Source: CAILHX01 sp046155285 (GTDB taxonomy: Bacteria > Pseudomonadota > Gammaproteobacteria > Burkholderiales > Methylophilaceae). Taken from it: 64,000 bases of DNA. The stretch lies in NCBI GenBank assembly GCA_046155285.1, contig JBJXEA010000005.1:9426-73425 (forward strand). The letters are read 5' to 3'. Shown here one piece after another: positions 60,910-64,000 of the stretch (the stretch's first letter is position 1; the number at the start of each line of letters is the position of its first letter). The notes beneath the pieces are model-generated. The model saw nothing but the letters and a program-made list of their open reading frames with translations, did not search any database and was not told where the DNA came from. A program made the position numbers and the translations under genes.

Positions 60910-63702
60910 ATGAAAAAATTACTGCTGGTTGACGGTTCATCCTATCTCTACCGCGCTTTTCACGCCATGCCCGATTTGCGTAATAACGCTAACGAACCCA
61001 CGGGCGCGATTCAAGGCGTGCTCAACATGCTGCGCCGCCTGCACAAAGATTACCCTTCGGATTATAGCGCTTGCGTGTTTGATGCCAAAGGCAAAACCTT
61101 CCGCGACGACATTTACCCGCAATACAAAGCCAACCGCGCCAGCATGCCGGATGATTTGCGTGTACAGATTGAACCGCTATTTGAAACCATACGCGCCATG
61201 GGTTGGCCATTGATTATTGAAGACGGCGTAGAAGCCGATGATGTCATCGGCGCACTGGCCAAACAAGCTGAGCGTGAGGGCATCAGCACGGTAATCTCCA
61301 CTGGCGATAAAGACATCTCACAACTGGTCAATGAGCACATTACTGTGGTGAATACGATGCGCGATGCCTTCCGTAAAGCCGACGATGTGTTGGATATTGC
61401 AGGTGTGCAGAACAAATTTGGCGTCCCACCTAAACGAATGATCGACTATCTGGTATTGATCGGCGACACCTCGGACAACGTGCCGGGGGTAGAGAAAGTC
61501 GGCCCTAAAACGGCGGTAAAGTGGCTCACCCAATATGGCTCGCTAGAGAATATTGTCGCTCATGCTGACGAAATCACAGGCGTGGTAGGCGAAAATCTGC
61601 GCAAAGCGCTGCCTTGGCTGCCGACCGCGCGGGAGCTGATTACGATTCGTTGCGACGTGGGCATACAAGAGCGTTTAAGTGATTTAGCGCCGCAGCCAGC
61701 AGATAAAGAAAAGCTGGCGGAATTGTTCGACCATTTCGGGTTCAAAAGTTGGAAGCGCGAGCTTGAGAATATGCCTAACTCCCCTCTCCCGCTGGCGGGA
61801 GAGGGGCAGGGGGAGAGGGAAAACACCTCGGCGCGATTGCCAGAATATCGCGCCGAGGGCGGCGCTCCTACAGATTTATTCGCCGCCGCCAACACCACAC
61901 GCAACTACACCACCATTTTGACTGAAGAAACCCTCAGCCTGTGGCTAGAAAAGCTAAGCCAGGCCGAACTCATCTGCTTTGACACCGAAACTACCAGCCT
62001 AGACCCGCTCACCGCCAAGCTGGTGGGCATGTCCTTCTCGGTTGAATCTGGCGAAGCGGCCTATCTGCCACTGACACACGACTACTTTGATGCGCCGACA
62101 CAACTGCCATTTGCAGCCACTCTAGCCCGCATCAAGCCTTTACTTGAAAACCCAGCACTGAAAAAAGTCGGGCAAAACCTGAAGTACGATAAACACGTAC
62201 TCGCTAATCACGGTATTGCATTGAACGGCATTGCCCACGACACCCTGCTGCAATCCTACGTGCTGGAAAGCCACCGCAGCCACGGCATGGATGATTTGGC
62301 GATGCGGCACTTAGGCTTAAAAGCTATCAGCTTTGAAGAAGTCGCGGGCAAAGGTGCCAAGCAAGTCGGGTTCAACCAAGTGACGGTGGAAATCGCCGCC
62401 GAATACGCGGCGGAAGATGCCGATATCACGCTGCAACTACATCAAGCGCTCTATCCGCAAGTCAAAAAAGATGACAAGCTGGACTTCATCTACCGCCAGA
62501 TCGAAATGCCCTCGATGGAGATTCTGTTCACCATCGAACGCACTGGCGTGTTGATTGACGCCGCGATGCTGAACGCGCAAAGCAATGAAATCGGCATGAA
62601 GTTGGTCGCGCTTGAAAACCAAGCCTATGAACTCGCCGGACAGCCGTTTAATTTAGGCTCACCCAAGCAATTGCAAGAGATTCTGTTCGGCAAGCTCGGC
62701 ATCAAATCCACCAAAAAAACCCCAGGTGGCGCACCCAGTACCGATGAGGACGTGCTGCAAGAATTGGCGCTTGACTACCCATTGCCTAAAGTGTTGCTGG
62801 AATATCGCGGCCTCGCCAAGCTCAAATCCACCTACACCGACAAGCTGCCACGCATGATTAACCCCGCCACAGGCCGCGTGCATACCAGCTACAACCAAGC
62901 TGTGGCGATTACGGGCAGATTAGCAAGCTCAGACCCGAATTTGCAAAATATCCCCGTCAGAACGCCAGAAGGCCGCCGCATCCGCGAAGCCTTTATTGCG
63001 CCGAAAGGCAGCCACATTGTCTCCGCCGACTACTCGCAAATCGAACTGCGCATCATGGCGCACCTATCGCAAGACGCAGGCATGTTGCAAGCCTTTGCCA
63101 ATAACGAGGATATTCACCGCCATACCGCCGCCGAAATTTTTGGTGTGGAACGTGAGCAGGTGGATAACGAACAGCGCCGCTACGCCAAAGTCATCAACTT
63201 CGGCCTGATTTACGGCATGAGCGCGTTTGGTTTGGCGCAAAATTTGAACATAGAACGTAGCGCCGCGCAAAGCTATATCGAACGCTATTTCGCCCGCTAC
63301 CCCGGCGTGCGCCAGTACATGCAAGACACGCGCGAAGCCGCTAAACAAAAGGGTTATGTAGAAACCTATTTTGGCCGCCGATTATGGGTGCCAGAAATCA
63401 ATAGCCCCAACGGACAGCGCCGCCAAGGCGCCGAACGCGCCGCCATCAATGCCCCTATGCAAGGCACAGCGGCTGACTTGATAAAACTGGCGATGATTGC
63501 CGTGCAAGGCTGGCTGCTGGCTGAAAAACTACAAACTAAGCTCATTATGCAAGTGCATGACGAACTGGTTTTGGAGGTGCCGGATGGGGAATTGGAACTG
63601 GTGAAAAAGACTTTGCCAGAATTGATGCAGGGAGTCGCTAAGCTGGATGTGCCTTTGCTGGCAGAGGTGGGCGTGGGGAATAATTGGGAGGGGGCGCATT
63701 AG
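60910..63702 (+). CDS. polA: DNA polymerase I
   Basis: Gap-filling polymerase for Okazaki fragment maturation and repair. 930 residues: 5'-3' exonuclease domain (about 1-290), a proofreading exonuclease with DTETTSLD (Asp358, Glu360) and YAAEDADITL intact, and the polymerase with motif A SADYSQIELRIMAHL, motif B RRYAKVINFGLIYGMSAFG and motif C MQVHDELVLEVP. Residues about 291-324 come from two dispersed repeats (61781-61871) inserted in frame at the linker between the exonuclease domains. Confidence 0.96.
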   Translation: MKKLLLVDGSSYLYRAFHAMPDLRNNANEPTGAIQGVLNMLRRLHKDYPSDYSACVFDAKGKTFRDDIYPQYKANRASMPDDLRVQIEPLFETIRAMGWPLIIEDGVEADDVIGALAKQAEREGISTVISTGDKDISQLVNEHITVVNTMRDAFRKADDVLDIAGVQNKFGVPPKRMIDYLVLIGDTSDNVPGVEKVGPKTAVKWLTQYGSLENIVAHADEITGVVGENLRKALPWLPTARELITIRCDVGIQERLSDLAPQPADKEKLAELFDHFGFKSWKRELENMPNSPLPLAGEGQGERENTSARLPEYRAEGGAPTDLFAAANTTRNYTTILTEETLSLWLEKLSQAELICFDTETTSLDPLTAKLVGMSFSVESGEAAYLPLTHDYFDAPTQLPFAATLARIKPLLENPALKKVGQNLKYDKHVLANHGIALNGIAHDTLLQSYVLESHRSHGMDDLAMRHLGLKAISFEEVAGKGAKQVGFNQVTVEIAAEYAAEDADITLQLHQALYPQVKKDDKLDFIYRQIEMPSMEILFTIERTGVLIDAAMLNAQSNEIGMKLVALENQAYELAGQPFNLGSPKQLQEILFGKLGIKSTKKTPGGAPSTDEDVLQELALDYPLPKVLLEYRGLAKLKSTYTDKLPRMINPATGRVHTSYNQAVAITGRLASSDPNLQNIPVRTPEGRRIREAFIAPKGSHIVSADYSQIELRIMAHLSQDAGMLQAFANNEDIHRHTAAEIFGVEREQVDNEQRRYAKVINFGLIYGMSAFGLAQNLNIERSAAQSYIERYFARYPGVRQYMQDTREAAKQKGYVETYFGRRLWVPEINSPNGQRRQGAERAAINAPMQGTAADLIKLAMIAVQGWLLAEKLQTKLIMQVHDELVLEVPDGELELVKKTLPELMQGVAKLDVPLLAEVGVGNNWEGAH
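61781..61819. repeat. CCCCTCTCCC-GCGGGAGAGGGG palindrome inside polA
   Basis: 12-bp arms around TG at 61781-61806, followed by CAGGGGGAGAGGG. This is the common intergenic motif type, here read as protein (SPLPLAGEGQGER). Confidence 0.8.
61826..61871. repeat. GTAGGAGCGCCG-type palindrome inside polA, copy 3
   Basis: CCTCGGCGCGAT (61826-61837) and ATCGCGCCGAGG (61847-61858) form a perfect 12-bp stem. The tail on the minus strand starts GTAGGAGCGCCGCC, as in copies 1 and 2. Confidence 0.8.
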
Positions 63703-63712
63703 GCGGTGGTTC

Positions 63713-63808
63713 GTCATTCCCGTGCAGACGGGAATCCAGTCGAGTATCCAATATCGCCGGATTCGCCCATTCTCCGCCGTCATTCCGGGCTTGACCCGGA
63801 ATCCATTT
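63713..63808 (+). repeat. dRS3-like paired-end element, copy 4 (variant)
   Basis: First palindrome ATTCCC-GTGCAGAC-GGGAAT at 63716-63735; second end a different type, GTCATTCCGGGCTTGACCCG (63779-63798) then GAATCC. The core lacks the CACTCCGT word. Lies 11 bases after polA. Confidence 0.75.
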
Positions 63809-63825
63809 TTGGGATTTTAGAGATT

Positions 63826-64000
63826 AAAACCGTCGGGGGTTGCCCGACAGCAAGTCACTTTCTCTTGCTTCGCCTGTATAGACCGAGTACATAGGTAACA
63901 GGTGTGCCAGGACATAGGTAACACTACTACAATGGTTTAGGGTCTCGCAAGTCAAAGCGCATCAGGCAATGATGACAGAAATAAACATCAAAGCATCCAT
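63826..64000 (+). mobile_element. Probable left end of an insertion sequence, cut by the window edge
   Basis: Two exact copies of ACATAGGTAACA (63889-63900 and 63912-63923) spaced 23 bases start-to-start resemble the repeated transposase-binding boxes at ends of IS481-type elements. An ATG ATG ACA... frame opens at 63968 and runs off the window. The GTCGGGGGTTGCCCGACAGC piece (63830-63849) before it is another intergenic repeat type. Confidence 0.45.

Overview
The window is bacterial chromosome from a Gram-negative, almost certainly a betaproteobacterium. The best guess is the order Nitrosomonadales (Gallionellaceae-like). This rests on gene order and families only: ftsH-folP-glmM, rimP-nusA-infB-rbfA-truB-rpsO-pnp, yqgE-ruvX-pyrR-pyrB-pyrC', a RibB with a dead GTP cyclohydrolase II half, and yggS-proC-yggT divergent from pilT. 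No rRNA is present. Most of the window is housekeeping DNA. Short dispersed repeats are unusually frequent, and three patches are accessory.

Layout. 0-3.4 kb: end of ftsH, folP, glmM, a transposase remnant, and a tRNA Pro-Arg-His cluster. 3.5-5.7 kb: folD, a HAD phosphatase, dksA. 5.7-14.3 kb (minus strand): the transcription/translation operon with a promoter and attenuator-like leader. 14.3-17.2 kb: a two-partner secretion pair whose transporter gene is broken by an octanucleotide repeat in the signal-peptide codons, probably a phase-variation switch seen OFF. 17.4-25.0 kb: an HMA-MauE fusion, cinA-like, comEC, lolDC, an orphan flagellin, SapC. 25.1-31.4 kb: riboflavin and pyrimidine genes, with a MITE supplying the ribosome-binding site of pyrB. 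31.7-40.8 kb: SPFH/NfeD, pilT, yggS-proC-yggT, cysC, nudB, nadA, an EEP nuclease and clsB.

40.8-45.5 kb is a small defence-type island between tRNA-Thr and tRNA-Arg: a Panacea-domain antitoxin candidate, an adjacent possible new toxin, and a single-chain Type IIG restriction-modification enzyme. miaB follows. 47.3-51.8 kb holds a convergent cyclic-di-GMP pair (GGDEF synthase and GAF-GGDEF-EAL phosphodiesterase). Divergent from the latter are a GAF-HlyD adaptor and a PqqD-M50-HlyD membrane protein, the most novel-looking functional unit here. 55.4-58.6 kb: a hipBA module and an AT-rich patch with a decayed glycosyltransferase and two unknown small genes. 58.6-63.7 kb: a TPR/2OG-oxygenase protein, a LOG-family hydrolase and polA. 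The window closes in repeats and what looks like the end of an insertion sequence.

Repeat families seen: (a) ~105-bp elements with dRS3-like 20-bp ends (four loci); (b) GTAGGAGCGCCG-type palindromes (three loci, two inside coding sequence); (c) CTAGCCCCT-type repeats abutting start codons (two loci); (d) a 147-bp MITE; (e) three further long inverted repeats. Several have been absorbed into genes as start regions, stop codons or protein linkers.
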